Shown: piece by piece, positions 1 through 9,782 of the stretch
Layout of the letters: each line of letters starts with the position of its first letter
How positions within the stretch are numbered: position 1 is the first letter of the stretch
Assembly (NCBI RefSeq): GCF_001758785.1
Contig: NZ_LROM01000087.1
Coordinates: 1 to 64,000 of the forward strand
Direction: 5' to 3'
Length of the DNA stretch: 64,000 nt
DNA from: Duganella phyllosphaerae
GTDB lineage: Bacteria; Pseudomonadota; Gammaproteobacteria; Burkholderiales; Burkholderiaceae_D
Made by a program: the position numbers and the translations under genes
The notes under the pieces: generated by a model
Databases searched by the model: none
Told to the model about the DNA's origin: nothing
What the model saw: only the letters and a program-made list of their open reading frames with translations

Positions 1-222
1 GGCCGGGGCGGTAGCAGCGTCGCCAGCCGTGGCGGTGGTGTCGGTCGCCGGGGCAGTGGGTGCGGTTGATCCAATAACGGCGGGTGTCGTGGCTGGTGCC
101 GCAACCGGCGCCGGCTGTTGCGCCATGGCGGGCGCGGCGGACATGGCGGTGACGGCCACGATTGCCGCCAGCGCTGCGGTCGAGATCAGGGATGCCAGGG
201 ACAAGACGGAGGTCTGCTTCAT
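1..222 (-). CDS. fliO: FliO-like flagellar export protein, partial (N-terminus only)
   Basis: The first 74 codons are visible and the gene runs off the left edge. The product starts MKQTSVLSLASLISTAAL, a signal-peptide-like stretch with a cleavable-looking AMA-QQ site near residue 34. An Ala/Pro/Thr-rich segment follows. The ATG overlaps the fliN stop codon (ATGA), so it is translationally coupled to fliN. FliO is the small membrane protein that helps assemble the FliPQR export gate, and fliO normally follows fliN. The name rests on position and on the signal/membrane-like N-terminus. The diagnostic membrane segment lies outside the window. Confidence 0.65.
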   Translation of the reverse strand, partial: MKQTSVLSLASLISTAALAAIVAVTAMSAAPAMAQQPAPVAAPATTPAVIGSTAPTAPATDTTATAGDAATAPA

Positions 223-644
223 TTATTCAGTTTTCGGATGCGTTCGGAAGGCGTGATGATGTCGGTCAGGCGGATACCGAACTTGTCGTTGACCACCACC
301 ACCTCCCCCTGGGCAATCAGGCAGCCGTTGACCAGCACGTCCATCGGCTCGCCGGCCATGCCGTCGAGTTCCACCACCGAGCCCTGCGCCAGTTGCAGCA
401 GGTTCTTGATGGCGATCTTGGTGCGGCCGAGTTCCACCGTCAGCTGGACCGGGATGTCGAGGATGAAGTCGATATCGTTATGGGTTTCGGTCTTGCTGGG
501 CGTGCCGGAAAAATCCTTGAAGACGGCGGCGGACGCTGCCTGCTGCGACTGCTGGGCGGCCAGTGCCGCAGCTTCGGCCTCGGCCTGCTCGGCGATGGCC
601 GCGCCCCATGGGTCGTCCATCTGGTCATCTTGATTGTCGGACAT
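219..644 (-). CDS. fliN: Flagellar motor switch protein FliN
   Basis: This 141-residue protein is of usual FliN length. Residues 1-55 form an acidic, Ala/Gln-rich linker, and the C-terminal half is a SpoA/surface-presentation domain (DIPVQLTVELGRTKIAIKN, then GEPMDVLVNGCLIAQGEV and FGIRLTDII). FliN forms the lower C-ring with FliM and binds FliH and CheY at the cytoplasmic base of the flagellum. It lies 47 bp downstream of fliM and overlaps the next gene by 4 bp, as part of a fliL-M-N-O operon. The assignment is secure from sequence and order. Confidence 0.96.
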   Translation of the reverse strand: MSDNQDDQMDDPWGAAIAEQAEAEAAALAAQQSQQAASAAVFKDFSGTPSKTETHNDIDFILDIPVQLTVELGRTKIAIKNLLQLAQGSVVELDGMAGEPMDVLVNGCLIAQGEVVVVNDKFGIRLTDIITPSERIRKLNK

Positions 645-691
645 GTTGCTCTCCTGTGTAGCGGTGACCGGCGCATTGATGCGCCAGCGTG

Positions 692-1672
692 TTATTTGAG
701 GTTATCGGAGTTGGCCAGCAGTTTTTCAACCTTGAGCGCGTACTGGCCGTTCATCACGCCGTAGCTGCAGTCCATGACCGGCACGCCGTCCACGGTGGCG
801 GAAATGAGTTCCGGGATGTTGAGGGGGATGATGTCGCCCACGCGCATGTTCAGGATCTCGTCGAAATTGACCTTGGCCGTGCCCAGCGACGCCACCAGTT
901 CCACCTCGGCGATCTGGATTTGCTGCGTCATCAGGCGGATCCAGCGCTTGTCGACTTCCAGCGCCTCGCCCTGCAGGCTGGACGTGAGCGAATCGCGGAT
1001 CGGCTCGATCATCGAGTACGGCATGCAGAAGTGGATCTGGCCCGATACCGAGCCGAGTTCCACCGTGAAGGTCGAGGCCACCACCACCTCGTTCGGCGTG
1101 GCGATGTTGGCGAACTGGGTGTTCATCTCGGAGCGGATGTATTCGAACTCGACCGGGTACACCGGCTCCCACGACTTGGTATAGGCCTCGAACACGATGT
1201 CGAGGATGCGCAGGATGATGCGCTGCTCGGTCTGGGTAAAGTCGCGGCCCTCCACGCGGGTGTGGAAACGGCCGTCGCCGCCGAACAGGTTGTCCACCAG
1301 CAGGAACACCAGGCCCGGATCGAACACCATCAGGGCCGTGCCCCGCAGCGGCTTCATGTGTACCAGGTTGAGGTTGGTGGGCACCACCAGGTTGCGGATG
1401 AATTCGCTGTACTTGGACACCCGCACCGAACCCACCGACACCTCGGCGCTGCGGCGCAGGAAGTTGAACAGGCCCACGCGCAACAGCCGCGCGAAGCGCT
1501 CGTTGATAATCTCCAGGGTCGGCATGCGGCCACGGACGATGCGCTCCTGGGTGGCCAGGTTGTACGTGCGGACGCCCGCGACATCTTCCTGCGCCTGGGC
1601 ATCGTCCTGGTCGCCGTTGACACCCTTCAGAAGGGCATCGACTTCTTCCTGGGAGAGAAAATTATCGGCCAT
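692..1672 (-). CDS. fliM: Flagellar motor switch protein FliM
   Basis: This 326-residue protein starts MADNFLSQEEVDALLKGV. LSQEEVDALL is the conserved N-terminal segment that binds phosphorylated CheY. The middle CheC-like domain and the C-terminal SpoA domain (VELVASLGTAKVNFDEIL) follow. FliM is the C-ring subunit that receives the chemotaxis signal and sets the direction of rotation. Full family length, with no missing region. It sits between fliL and fliN in the same direction. Confidence 0.97.
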   Translation of the reverse strand: MADNFLSQEEVDALLKGVNGDQDDAQAQEDVAGVRTYNLATQERIVRGRMPTLEIINERFARLLRVGLFNFLRRSAEVSVGSVRVSKYSEFIRNLVVPTNLNLVHMKPLRGTALMVFDPGLVFLLVDNLFGGDGRFHTRVEGRDFTQTEQRIILRILDIVFEAYTKSWEPVYPVEFEYIRSEMNTQFANIATPNEVVVASTFTVELGSVSGQIHFCMPYSMIEPIRDSLTSSLQGEALEVDKRWIRLMTQQIQIAEVELVASLGTAKVNFDEILNMRVGDIIPLNIPELISATVDGVPVMDCSYGVMNGQYALKVEKLLANSDNLK

Positions 1673-1706
1673 GGTGTGACTGCCTGCTTCGCTGTGGTAA
1701 CGCTAC

Positions 1707-2237
1707 TTACTGAATGATGAACGCGGTAAACAATACATCGACGACGTCCTGCTTCTCGCCGCGCTGTTCCAGCGGTTCGCTGGTTTGCTCGACGATTTCC
1801 TTGGCCAGTTGCACCTTGCCTTCGGGGGTGTTGATGTCGGCCGCGCGCTTGCTCGACAACAGCAACAGCACCCGGCTGCGCACTTTGGCCATATTGACCT
1901 TGAGGTTTTCCTTCTCTTCGGCGCTGCCCACTTCCAGCGTGAACGCCAGTTGCAGGTATTGCTCGCCGCCGTCCTCGCCCGGTTGCAGGTTGACCGTGAA
2001 CGGATCGACCGGCAGGTATTCCGGCGGGCCGGCTTTCTTTTCTTTTTTCTTTTTCTTGGTGGGCGCTTCTTCTTCGTGCGCGTCGCCACTGCTGTGCATG
2101 AAGTACCACGCCGCGCCACCGCCGCCGATGCCGAGCACCAGCAACACCGCGACGATGATGATGATCAGCTTTTTGCTGCCGCCGCCTGCCGGCGCATCCA
2201 CTTTCTGATCAGCCTTCATTTTTGGGTTCGCTTTCAA
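1707..2237 (-). CDS. fliL: Flagellar basal body-associated protein FliL
   Basis: This 176-residue protein has a Lys-rich N-terminus, one membrane segment (LIIIIVAVLLVLGIGGG, about residues 24-40), and a Lys/Glu-rich linker with a KKKKKEKK stretch near residues 62-69. The periplasmic FliL domain begins around YLPVDPFTVNL. FliL surrounds the MotA/MotB stator and supports torque. Two starts are possible (MKANPK or MKADQK, six codons later). It heads the fliL-M-N-O operon, with a 135-bp gap to the fliK stop upstream. Confidence 0.94.
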   Translation of the reverse strand: MKANPKMKADQKVDAPAGGGSKKLIIIIVAVLLVLGIGGGGAAWYFMHSSGDAHEEEAPTKKKKKEKKAGPPEYLPVDPFTVNLQPGEDGGEQYLQLAFTLEVGSAEEKENLKVNMAKVRSRVLLLLSSKRAADINTPEGKVQLAKEIVEQTSEPLEQRGEKQDVVDVLFTAFIIQ

Positions 2238-2310
2238 AAAATTGCCCCTGGGTGTTAAATCGGTTTCGCCATTATGTCATTATCGGTTGTGCCTGCGCAG
2301 CAAGATCGAC

Positions 2311-2331
2311 CGAAAAGAGGGGCGATCGCCC
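2311..2331 (-). terminator. Weak hairpin between fliK and fliL
   Basis: On the minus strand a perfect 12-base palindrome, GGGCGATCGCCC, is followed by CTCTTTTCG. It could end part of the fliF-K transcript before fliL. The stem is only 4 bp plus a self-complementary centre and the T-run is interrupted, so this is a weak call. Confidence 0.3.
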
Positions 2332-2372
2332 ACCTGCTCGGTGTTTCCATGGTGAAACATGCAACAAAATGA

Positions 2373-3905
2373 TCAGGCAAACGTATCGACCGCGCCGTTC
2401 GGCACCCGCGCCGTGCGGGCGGTGGCGGCGCCGGCCGCCGCTGCCACGCTGTTGCCGCTGTCTTCGCTGTCGCTGCTACGGCCACTGCGGCCGCGCTGGG
2501 TATTGCCGTCATTGGCCGCGCGCTGGCCCGCGTTCTGGTCGGCGCCGGCCGAGACAGTGGCATTGCCCAGCGCGATACCGGCCTCGCCCATCATCTCGCG
2601 CAGCTTGGGCAGCGCGGCTTCCAGCGCCTGGCGCACTTCCGGCGCGGCCGACGTAAAGGCGGCGGTGGCCTGGTCCTTGTTGACGCTCAGCACCACTTGC
2701 AGCGGCCCCAGGTCGGGCGGATTGAGTTCCATGGTGGCGCTGTGTTCACCGCCGGCGGCCATGAAGATCACTTTCTGGCCCAGTTGCTGGTCCCAGGCCG
2801 GGGTGCCTACGCGACTGTAGAGCGTGGCAGCAGGGACTGCGACCTTGGCCATTTCCGGTGTCGCTGCTGCGACCGTGGCGCCGAGCGGCGTCACCGCGTC
2901 CGGTGCGCCATCCCTGGCGGCCAAGGCCGCGTCGGTTTCTGCTTTGGCATCGCCGCGTGCGACCGCCAGCTGCTGGCTGAAGTGGCCGAGCTCGGCTTTG
3001 AGTGGAGCACCGGTGACGGCAACGCCGCCGTTGCTCGCCACATCAGCGGCCTGGATGCTGGCTGCGCTGTGGTCGCCGGTGGCGGCGCCGTGGTGGGCAG
3101 CAAGGGGGAGCGCTAGTCCGGCGGCGCCCTTACCCGTGCTCGCGACATTCTCCTGCGGGTTGTCGGCTGGCGCTGCCTGACTGGCCAGTTCCACGCGCAG
3201 CGGGGTCAGGCTGCTGTCGGCTTCCAGGTGGTCTGGCACGGGAGCCGCAGGCGCGGGCAAGCCATCGGCGGCGCGGCCCAAAGCAGCCTTGAACTCGGCG
3301 CTGCCGACTTGCGCGTCGGTTGCATGGGCAATATCGGCGGGGCCGTCGGCCACGGCGCTGGCTTGCTCGGCAGTCAAGGCAGCCAGGGTGGCGGCATCCA
3401 TAACGCTTGCTGCAGCGCCGCCAGAAGCGAGGGCAGCGTCGGCTTCGGCGCTGGTCGCGTCGCCCTCGGCACGCTGGTTGAATGCCGCCACCAGGGCCAG
3501 CATGTCGGCGATTGGATCGGTGGCCTGCGTGGCCTGGGCATCGCTGGCGGCGCGGTCCTCGGTGTTGATATCGTCGGCGTGCCCGGCCTTGGCGATGTTG
3601 CCCGCTTCATCCGTCGACACGTCCTGCTTTTCAGCTGGCTTGGACTGAATGTTGCGGTCGGCGGTTCTGTCTTGCTGCGGCGGTTTGGGCGCCGCATTCG
3701 GCTTCGGTGCGGTGGCGCGTGCGGCGCTTTGGCGTTCCGCCGTTTTCGTCTCCGCTTGCCTCACGGCCTGGCGCTGGTCGAGTTGCTGTGACAGAGCTTG
3801 CTTGAACGCATCGTTGCTGCTACCGGCGCCCAGGTTGGCCTTGGACTTGTTGGTGGCCGCGATGGCCGTGGTGGCATTGAGGGAGGGGAGCGGGGCGTTT
3901 TGCAT
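2373..3905 (-). CDS. fliK: Flagellar hook-length control protein FliK
   Basis: This 510-residue protein has a long Ala-rich, low-complexity N-terminal region (about 1-370). A compact C-terminal domain starts near WDQQLGQKVIFMAAGGEHSA and includes MELNPPDLGPLQVVLSV, the signature of the Flg_hook (FliK C-terminal) domain. FliK is secreted as a molecular ruler and switches FlhB from hook to filament export. The disordered ruler region is typical of the family. It is the last gene of the fliF-G-H-I-J-K run, 31 bp after fliJ. Confidence 0.93.
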   Translation of the reverse strand: MQNAPLPSLNATTAIAATNKSKANLGAGSSNDAFKQALSQQLDQRQAVRQAETKTAERQSAARATAPKPNAAPKPPQQDRTADRNIQSKPAEKQDVSTDEAGNIAKAGHADDINTEDRAASDAQATQATDPIADMLALVAAFNQRAEGDATSAEADAALASGGAAASVMDAATLAALTAEQASAVADGPADIAHATDAQVGSAEFKAALGRAADGLPAPAAPVPDHLEADSSLTPLRVELASQAAPADNPQENVASTGKGAAGLALPLAAHHGAATGDHSAASIQAADVASNGGVAVTGAPLKAELGHFSQQLAVARGDAKAETDAALAARDGAPDAVTPLGATVAAATPEMAKVAVPAATLYSRVGTPAWDQQLGQKVIFMAAGGEHSATMELNPPDLGPLQVVLSVNKDQATAAFTSAAPEVRQALEAALPKLREMMGEAGIALGNATVSAGADQNAGQRAANDGNTQRGRSGRSSDSEDSGNSVAAAAGAATARTARVPNGAVDTFA

Positions 3906-3936
3906 GAGGAACCGGAGAGTGTCGTGACTGTAAAAA

Positions 3937-4377
3937 TCAGCGCTTGTAGAACGCCTGGCGCGCTGCGTGTTCGTCCATCTGTTTCTGGTCGCGCTTGTTT
4001 TCCAGCTTGAGCGCGGCGGCGTCGGCCCGTTCGTTCAGGGTGGAGTACGAGACGCGCTTGCGCTCGGCCGTCTGCCAGGCCAGCTTTTCCGCGCTGCTGC
4101 GCTGCTCGGCGCGCGTGATCATGTCCAGCTGGCCCTTGACGGCCACGTCGAGCTTGTCCATGAACGCCTGGAAGTTGCGGTAGGCCATGGGCGTGATGCC
4201 GGCCGCTTGCGCGTCCTGGAAGCGGTTGACGTATTCCTCGCGGTAGCCGACCAGCATGTCGTGCTTCTGGCGCGCGTCGTCCACCGCCTTGAGCGCGGCG
4301 CCCAGGCGCTTGGCCGCATCGTCGGTTTCGCGGCGGGCCAGGTCGATCAGGGTTTCGAGTTGTGCTTTGGAAGCCAT
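3937..4377 (-). CDS. fliJ: Flagellar export chaperone FliJ
   Basis: This 146-residue, almost entirely alpha-helical protein has heptad-like charge patterns throughout (for example LIDLARRETDDAAKRLGAAL). That is the expected coiled coil of FliJ. FliJ sits in the centre of the FliI hexamer, links it to FlhA and escorts substrates. The length matches the family (about 147). The gene lies 37 bp after fliI and before fliK, the canonical order. Confidence 0.93.
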   Translation of the reverse strand: MASKAQLETLIDLARRETDDAAKRLGAALKAVDDARQKHDMLVGYREEYVNRFQDAQAAGITPMAYRNFQAFMDKLDVAVKGQLDMITRAEQRSSAEKLAWQTAERKRVSYSTLNERADAAALKLENKRDQKQMDEHAARQAFYKR

Positions 4378-4414
4378 AATGACTCCGATTATAGTTCTCG
4401 GCGGTAACCGTCAA

Positions 4415-6001
4415 TCAGTTGAACAGCGTGGTAAGTTGCCCCAAGCTCTCGTCCATGGTCACCCGTTCGGTGATCTGCTGTTGCAGGAATTGCTCGATCT
4501 TGTCGTGCAGTACGATGGCCTGGTCCAGTACCGGGTCGGTACCTGAAGCATACGCTCCTACGCTGATCAGGTCGCGGCTGCGTTCGTAGCGTGAAAACAA
4601 CTGTTTCAGCCGGCGCGCGCGTTGCTGGTGCTCGTGCGGGGTAATCGAATGCATGGCGCGGCTGATCGATTGCTCGATGTCGATGGCCGGGTAGTGGCCC
4701 GCTTCGGCCAGGCGGCGGTTGAGCACGATGTGGCCGTCCAGGATCGCCCGCGCCGAGTCGGCGATCGGATCTTGCTGGTCGTCGCCCTCGGTCAGCACGG
4801 TGTAGAAGGCCGTGATCGAGCCGCCGCCCACCTCGCCGTTGCCGGCCCGTTCCACCAGCACCGGCAGCTTGGCGAACACCGACGGCGGATAGCCCTTGGT
4901 GGCGGGCGGCTCGCCGATGGCCAGCGCGATTTCGCGTTGGGCCATGGCGTAGCGGGTCAGCGAATCCATGATCAGCAGCACGTTCATGCCCTTGTCGCGG
5001 AAGTGCTCGGCAATTGCGGTGGAGTACGCCGCGCCTTGCAGGCGCATCAGCGGTGGCGTGTCGGCTGGCGCGGCCACCACGACCGAACGGGCCAGGCCTT
5101 CGGCGCCGAGGATCTGCTCGATGAATTCTTTCACCTCCCGACCCCGCTCGCCGATCAGGCCGACCACGATGATGTCGGCCTCGGTGTACCGCGCCATCAT
5201 GCCGAGCAACACCGATTTGCCGACGCCGGAACCGGCGAACAGGCCCATGCGCTGGCCCCGTCCGACGGTCAGCATGGCGTTGATCGAGCGCACGCCCACG
5301 TCGAGCGTATCGACGATCGGTGCGCGGCCCAGCGGGTTGGCGGGGCGGGTATTGATCGGTGCGCTGTCGGACGCGTTGAGGGGACCGAGGCCATCGAGTG
5401 GCCGGCCGGCCGCATCCAGCACCCGGCCCAGCAGTTCGGGGCCGACCGGCAGGTGGCGCGCGCGGTCGCTGGGGCGGCGGCGCGGGTGGTTGACGGTGCC
5501 GGGACGTGGAATGGCCGGCTCCACCGGGAACACCCGGGTGCCGGGCACCACGCCTTCGACATCGCTTTGCGGCATCAGGAACAATTTGTCGCCCTCGAAA
5601 CCGACCACTTCGGCTTCGATGCGTCCGCCCGACGGCAGCGGCACGGTGCAGGCGGCGCCCACGGCCAGGCGCAGGCCCACCGCTTCCATCACCAGGCCGG
5701 CCACGCGGGTGACGCGGCCCGACACCTGCATCGGTTCGACAAAACCGACCAGCGCGGTGCAGTCGCCAAGGTAGGCTTGCCAGCGGCTGGCGTGCGGATT
5801 TTTTGCCGGTGTCTGTGCCGGGGAAAGGTCAGGCGGGGCGGGATCAGTGTCTTCGTCGCCATCGAGCAATTGCTCAAGGCCTGGCTGCAGCCGGGTTTGC
5901 AGTTCGGCCGGCAATTCGGCCGGCGGCAATATCAGGCCCTCGGCCGGCTGTTGGGCGGCGTCGGTGGCGTCTGGTGTGGGGATGTCGGTATCGGCGCTCA
6001 T
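4415..6001 (-). CDS. fliI: Flagellum-specific ATP synthase FliI
   Basis: This 528-residue protein is an F1-beta-like export ATPase. The Walker A motif is [13 protein letters not shown] and Walker B is [36 protein letters not shown] is the FliI signature. It energises and orders export substrate entry at the cytoplasmic face. The first 70-80 residues (Pro/Ala/Asp-rich) are longer than in enterobacterial FliI. The ATG at 6001 is preferred: an upstream in-frame ATG would place the start inside fliH, whereas this one lies 7 bp past the fliH stop. Confidence 0.97.
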   Translation of the reverse strand: MSADTDIPTPDATDAAQQPAEGLILPPAELPAELQTRLQPGLEQLLDGDEDTDPAPPDLSPAQTPAKNPHASRWQAYLGDCTALVGFVEPMQVSGRVTRVAGLVMEAVGLRLAVGAACTVPLPSGGRIEAEVVGFEGDKLFLMPQSDVEGVVPGTRVFPVEPAIPRPGTVNHPRRRPSDRARHLPVGPELLGRVLDAAGRPLDGLGPLNASDSAPINTRPANPLGRAPIVDTLDVGVRSINAMLTVGRGQRMGLFAGSGVGKSVLLGMMARYTEADIIVVGLIGERGREVKEFIEQILGAEGLARSVVVAAPADTPPLMRLQGAAYSTAIAEHFRDKGMNVLLIMDSLTRYAMAQREIALAIGEPPATKGYPPSVFAKLPVLVERAGNGEVGGGSITAFYTVLTEGDDQQDPIADSARAILDGHIVLNRRLAEAGHYPAIDIEQSISRAMHSITPHEHQQRARRLKQLFSRYERSRDLISVGAYASGTDPVLDQAIVLHDKIEQFLQQQITERVTMDESLGQLTTLFN

Positions 6002-6008
6002 GTTGGTA

Positions 6009-6776
6009 TCAGTCGAGCCAGCCGATGTCCTTGCCCAGCGCATGGGTCAGGCGCTCCCAGCGGGCGGCGGCGGTGGCGTCGATCTGGTTGCTGGCGGTAT
6101 CGACCTTGCAGCCGCCACGGCCGATGCTGGCGTCGGTCACCACGCGCCAGCCGCCCTTGGTCAGTTCTTCGCCGATGCCGGTCTTGACCACTTCGGCGTC
6201 GTCCGGGTGCAGCACCAGCAGCGCCGGCTGTTGCAGCACGGGCAGGTATTCGATCGCCTCGCGCACGATCGGGATGATCAGGTCGGGCTTGGCGGGCAGG
6301 GCGGCTTTCAACATGCCCTTGGCCAGTTGCAGCGCCAGTTCCAGCACGTCGTTGGCGATCAGCTGGTCGGCCTCGCGCAGCGCGGTGGAAAAGTTGTCGG
6401 CCAGTGCGCGCACGTGTTCCAGCGCTTCGTCGGTGACGATCTTGCCGGCGTCCAGCGCTTCCTTGCGGCCATCGGCGTGGCCGGCTTCGTGGCCTTCCTC
6501 GTAGCCCGAGGTGCGCGCTTCCTCGCGGATCGCTTCGAGTTCCTCGACGGTGGGATAGACGATCGGCGGCGGCACCGGCGGGCCGATGTCGGCCAGTTCC
6601 TGCTGTGCTTCGATTTCATCGTACACGCGCTGCTCGGCGTCGAGCCGGGCCTGCTCGGCCTGGTGGGCGCGCTGTTCGGCGTCGCGTTCGGCCACCACGC
6701 TCGGGCGTTCGTCGCCGAACGAGGTCATTTCCCAGCGCTGGAAGGCGGTCTGCTTTTCTCTTGGTATGGTGGACAT
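6009..6776 (-). CDS. fliH: Flagellar assembly protein FliH
   Basis: This 255-residue protein has a charged, Glu/Arg/Ala-rich coiled-coil half (about 20-110) containing repeats of the GxxxG kind ([19 protein letters not shown]), typical of FliH. The C-terminal domain resembles vacuolar/F-type ATPase subunit E (about 120-250). FliH is the stator that inhibits FliI and anchors it to FliN. It lies between fliG and fliI with gaps of 17 and 7 bp. Confidence 0.94.
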   Translation of the reverse strand: MSTIPREKQTAFQRWEMTSFGDERPSVVAERDAEQRAHQAEQARLDAEQRVYDEIEAQQELADIGPPVPPPIVYPTVEELEAIREEARTSGYEEGHEAGHADGRKEALDAGKIVTDEALEHVRALADNFSTALREADQLIANDVLELALQLAKGMLKAALPAKPDLIIPIVREAIEYLPVLQQPALLVLHPDDAEVVKTGIGEELTKGGWRVVTDASIGRGGCKVDTASNQIDATAAARWERLTHALGKDIGWLD

Positions 6777-6793
6777 GGACTACTGGACTGCCT

Positions 6794-7792
6794 TTACACG
6801 AATGAGTCTTCGCCCTTGCCGCCAAGGACGATCTGTCCTTCGTCGGCCAGGCGGCGCACGATCTGCAGGATCTGCTTTTGCTGGCTTTCCACTTCCGACA
6901 GCCGAACCGGGCCTTTCGACTCCAGGTCTTCGCGCATCATTTCGCTGGCGCGCGCCGACATGTTCTTGAAAATTTTCTCGCGCAGTTCCTGCGATGCGCC
7001 TTTCAGGGCCACGATCAGCATTTCCGACTGCACCTCGCGCAGCAGCAGCTGGATACCGCGGTCGTCGATGTCGATCACGTTGTCGAACACGAACATCTCG
7101 TCCATGATCTTCTGCGCCATGTCGTTGTCGTAGTTCTTGATGTTGTCCATCACCGAACTTTCCTGCTCGCCGCTCATGAAGTTGAGAATCTCGGCAGCGG
7201 TACGGACGCCGCCCAGCGACGATTTCTTGATGTTTTCGTTACCGGACAGCAGCTTGGTCAGCACGTCGTTCAGTTCGCGCAGCGCGGCCGGCTGCACCCC
7301 GTCCAGGGTGGCGATACGCAGCACCGCGTCGTTGCGCAGGCGGTCGGTAAAGTGGCTGAGGATTTCGCAGGCCTGGTCGCGCTCGAGGTGGACCAGGATG
7401 GTGGCGATGATCTGCGGGTGTTCGTTGCGGATCAGCTCGGCAACCGATTGCGAATCCATCCATTTCAGCGATTCGATGCCGGACGCGTCCTTGCCGCCCA
7501 GAATGCGCGACAGCAGCACCGAGGCCTTGTCGTCGCCCAGCGCCTTGGTCAGCACCTGGCGGATGTACTCGTCGGAATCGAGGCCCACGGTGGACGCTGC
7601 CGCCACCATGTCGCGGAAGTTTTCCAGCGTGCCCACCACTTCTTCGTGCGGCACGTTTTTCATGGTGGCCATCGCCGCGCCCAGCTTGAGCACCTCGCGC
7701 GGGCCGAGGTATTTCATCACCTCGGCCGCTTCGCTCTCGCCCATGGCCAGCATCAGGATCGCCGCTTTTTGCAGTCCGGTATTCTCAGTCAT
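6794..7792 (-). CDS. fliG: Flagellar motor switch protein FliG
   Basis: This 332-residue protein is of exact family length. The N-terminal FliF-binding domain starts GLQKAAILMLAMGESEAAEV. The middle armadillo domain contains EHPQIIATILVHL, the EHPQ surface that binds FliM. The C-terminal domain carries the charged torque helix (FVFDNVIDIDDRGIQLLLRE). FliG couples the C-ring to the MS-ring and interacts with MotA. Its start overlaps the end of fliF by 8 bp, suggesting translational coupling. Confidence 0.97.
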   Translation of the reverse strand: MTENTGLQKAAILMLAMGESEAAEVMKYLGPREVLKLGAAMATMKNVPHEEVVGTLENFRDMVAAASTVGLDSDEYIRQVLTKALGDDKASVLLSRILGGKDASGIESLKWMDSQSVAELIRNEHPQIIATILVHLERDQACEILSHFTDRLRNDAVLRIATLDGVQPAALRELNDVLTKLLSGNENIKKSSLGGVRTAAEILNFMSGEQESSVMDNIKNYDNDMAQKIMDEMFVFDNVIDIDDRGIQLLLREVQSEMLIVALKGASQELREKIFKNMSARASEMMREDLESKGPVRLSEVESQQKQILQIVRRLADEGQIVLGGKGEDSFV

Positions 7793-9530
7793 TTGCGCCT
7801 ATCCATTCCTTGATGATGTTGGCGACGATGCGCGGATCTTCGACCGCCAGTTTTTTCGCCATGGCGAGGTTTTCGCGATACGAGCGCACGGTGGTTTCTT
7901 CCATCTTGCGCAATTCTTCTTCCGCGATAAGCGCCTCGTCCGGGCCTTCGTCGATGACTTCTTCCGGCACTTCCGGCTCCGGCTCCGGGGTGTTGATCTC
8001 GTCGATTTTCTTGAACACGGGCCGCATCATCGGGCGCACAATGCGCAGCACGATGTACAGCAATATCAGGGCCGTGATCAGGAACTTGGCCAAGTCCTTG
8101 GCCATTGGCAGGTTGGCCGGGTCGCGCCACCAGTCCAGCGGCGCCTCGAACGGCCGGTCGACGCCGTCGAACGGCGAATTGGCCACGCTGACCGCATCGC
8201 CGCGGTCCTGGTTGTAGCCCATCGCCTGTTTTACCAAATCATTGATTTTGGCCATCTCTTCAGGAGTATAGGCCTTGACCGTGACTTTGCCGTCTTTATC
8301 GACCATGCGCTTGTAGTTGACCGCCACCGCTACCGTCAGGCGGCGCAGGCCGCCCATGCCGCGCGACTCGTAGCGCACGGTCTTGTCCACTTCGTAATTG
8401 GTGGTCGATTCCTTGTGGGTGGGCGAGGCGTTTGCGTTGGCATTGGCGCCCGGCGGTGTGCCCGGGGCGGGCGGCACGGCGCCGGCGCCACCGGCGATCT
8501 GGTCGAGCGGTGCGGTGGCCGTGCCTGGCGGCTGGTTCGACAGCGCACCGGGAATGCCGCCCGGGTTGGCCGGCGCGCCGCCATTGGTTTCGGTGCTTTG
8601 CTGGCTGCGGATGGCCGAGGCGGCCGGCGGCGAGTTCGGCTTGTAGGTTTCGGCGGCCTGCTCGATCTGCGAGAAATCGACGTCGGCAGTCGCCTCGGCG
8701 CGCACATTGCCTTCGCCGACGATGGGCACGATGATCGATTCGACCTGCTTGATGATCTGCGTCTGCATGTCCTTGACATACTTGAGCTGGGTTTCATCCA
8801 TGTTCTTGGCGTTCAGGCCAGACTTCTTGTTCTGGTCCGAGATCAGGTTGCCGGCCTGGTCCACCACGGTCACGTTGGCCGGCATCAGTTCCGGCACGCT
8901 CGAGGCCACCAGGTGGACGATGGCGGCCGTTTGCAGCGGGTCGAGCATGCGGTTCGGGTGCAAGGTCAGCAGCACCGAGGCGGTCGGCTTTTGCTGGTCG
9001 CGCACGAATACCGACGGTTTTGGCAGCGCCAGGTGCACGCGGGCGTTTTCCACGGCCGCCAGCGACTGGATCGAGCGCGCCAGTTCGCCCTCGAGCGCGC
9101 GCTGGTAGTTCACCTGTTCGAGAAATTGCGAGACGCCCAGTTTCTGGTTTTCCATCAGCTCGAAGCCGACGTTGCCGCCTTTCGGCAGGCCGAGGGCGGC
9201 CAGTTTCAGGCGCGCATCGTGCACTTGTTCGGTCGGCACCAGGATCGCCGTGCCGTTCTCGGAAAACTTGTGCTTGATGTTGAGCTTGTCGAGCTCGGCC
9301 GTGATGGCGCCGCCGTCGCGATCCGTGTAGTTGGAAAACAGCACGCCGTAGTCGGGCGCCTTGTTCCACAGGTACAGGCCGACGAGCACCGCCACGATTG
9401 CCGCGGCCGCTGCACCGCGCAGCACGTTGCGGCCCATCGGCGTTTGCAGGAACGGCAGGCGTTCGGCGCCGTCGTCGGCTGCCGGGGCAGGGGGCGCGTT
9501 GGAAGGGTCGAGTGGTTCGGCGACGGCCAT
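7785..9530 (-). CDS. fliF: Flagellar MS-ring protein FliF
   Basis: This 581-residue protein has two membrane segments, near residues 32-53 and 466-485 (FLITALILLYIVLRIV). The YscJ/FliF ring-building domains lie between them (DYGVLFSNYTDRDGGAI, then SVLLTLHPNRMLDPLQ). A Pro/Ala/Gly-rich spacer at about 310-380 and a cytoplasmic acidic C-terminus that binds FliG complete it. FliF forms the inner-membrane MS-ring on which the flagellum is built. It is the first gene of the minus-strand operon and is divergent from fliE. Confidence 0.97.
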   Translation of the reverse strand: MAVAEPLDPSNAPPAPAADDGAERLPFLQTPMGRNVLRGAAAAAIVAVLVGLYLWNKAPDYGVLFSNYTDRDGGAITAELDKLNIKHKFSENGTAILVPTEQVHDARLKLAALGLPKGGNVGFELMENQKLGVSQFLEQVNYQRALEGELARSIQSLAAVENARVHLALPKPSVFVRDQQKPTASVLLTLHPNRMLDPLQTAAIVHLVASSVPELMPANVTVVDQAGNLISDQNKKSGLNAKNMDETQLKYVKDMQTQIIKQVESIIVPIVGEGNVRAEATADVDFSQIEQAAETYKPNSPPAASAIRSQQSTETNGGAPANPGGIPGALSNQPPGTATAPLDQIAGGAGAVPPAPGTPPGANANANASPTHKESTTNYEVDKTVRYESRGMGGLRRLTVAVAVNYKRMVDKDGKVTVKAYTPEEMAKINDLVKQAMGYNQDRGDAVSVANSPFDGVDRPFEAPLDWWRDPANLPMAKDLAKFLITALILLYIVLRIVRPMMRPVFKKIDEINTPEPEPEVPEEVIDEGPDEALIAEEELRKMEETTVRSYRENLAMAKKLAVEDPRIVANIIKEWIGAND

Positions 9531-9782
9531 GATGGTTAAGTTCCGGGTACGTGGGAGTGATGCCTATTATTGCTTGACCCCAGGCAATTCAATCGCGTGA
9601 ACAGCGCGCCTTTTCCGGCCCTGCTCGGACCAGAGTTCTTGCCTTGCTCTTGGTAATCTGTCAGCTCTGAATAAAAGGGAGACCGCGAGGAAACCTGAGC
9701 CGTCCGTCATTGTAACGCCGCACCGGAGCAAAACGTGAAATTTGTTTCGTGAAAGCAACGCCAAGAACCAACAGGAGTGGAA

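Noticed and set aside
9531-9782. Sigma-54 or sigma-28 promoter between fliF and fliE
   Set aside because: I searched by eye for GG-N10-GC and TAAA-N15-GCCGATAA on both strands and found no acceptable match.
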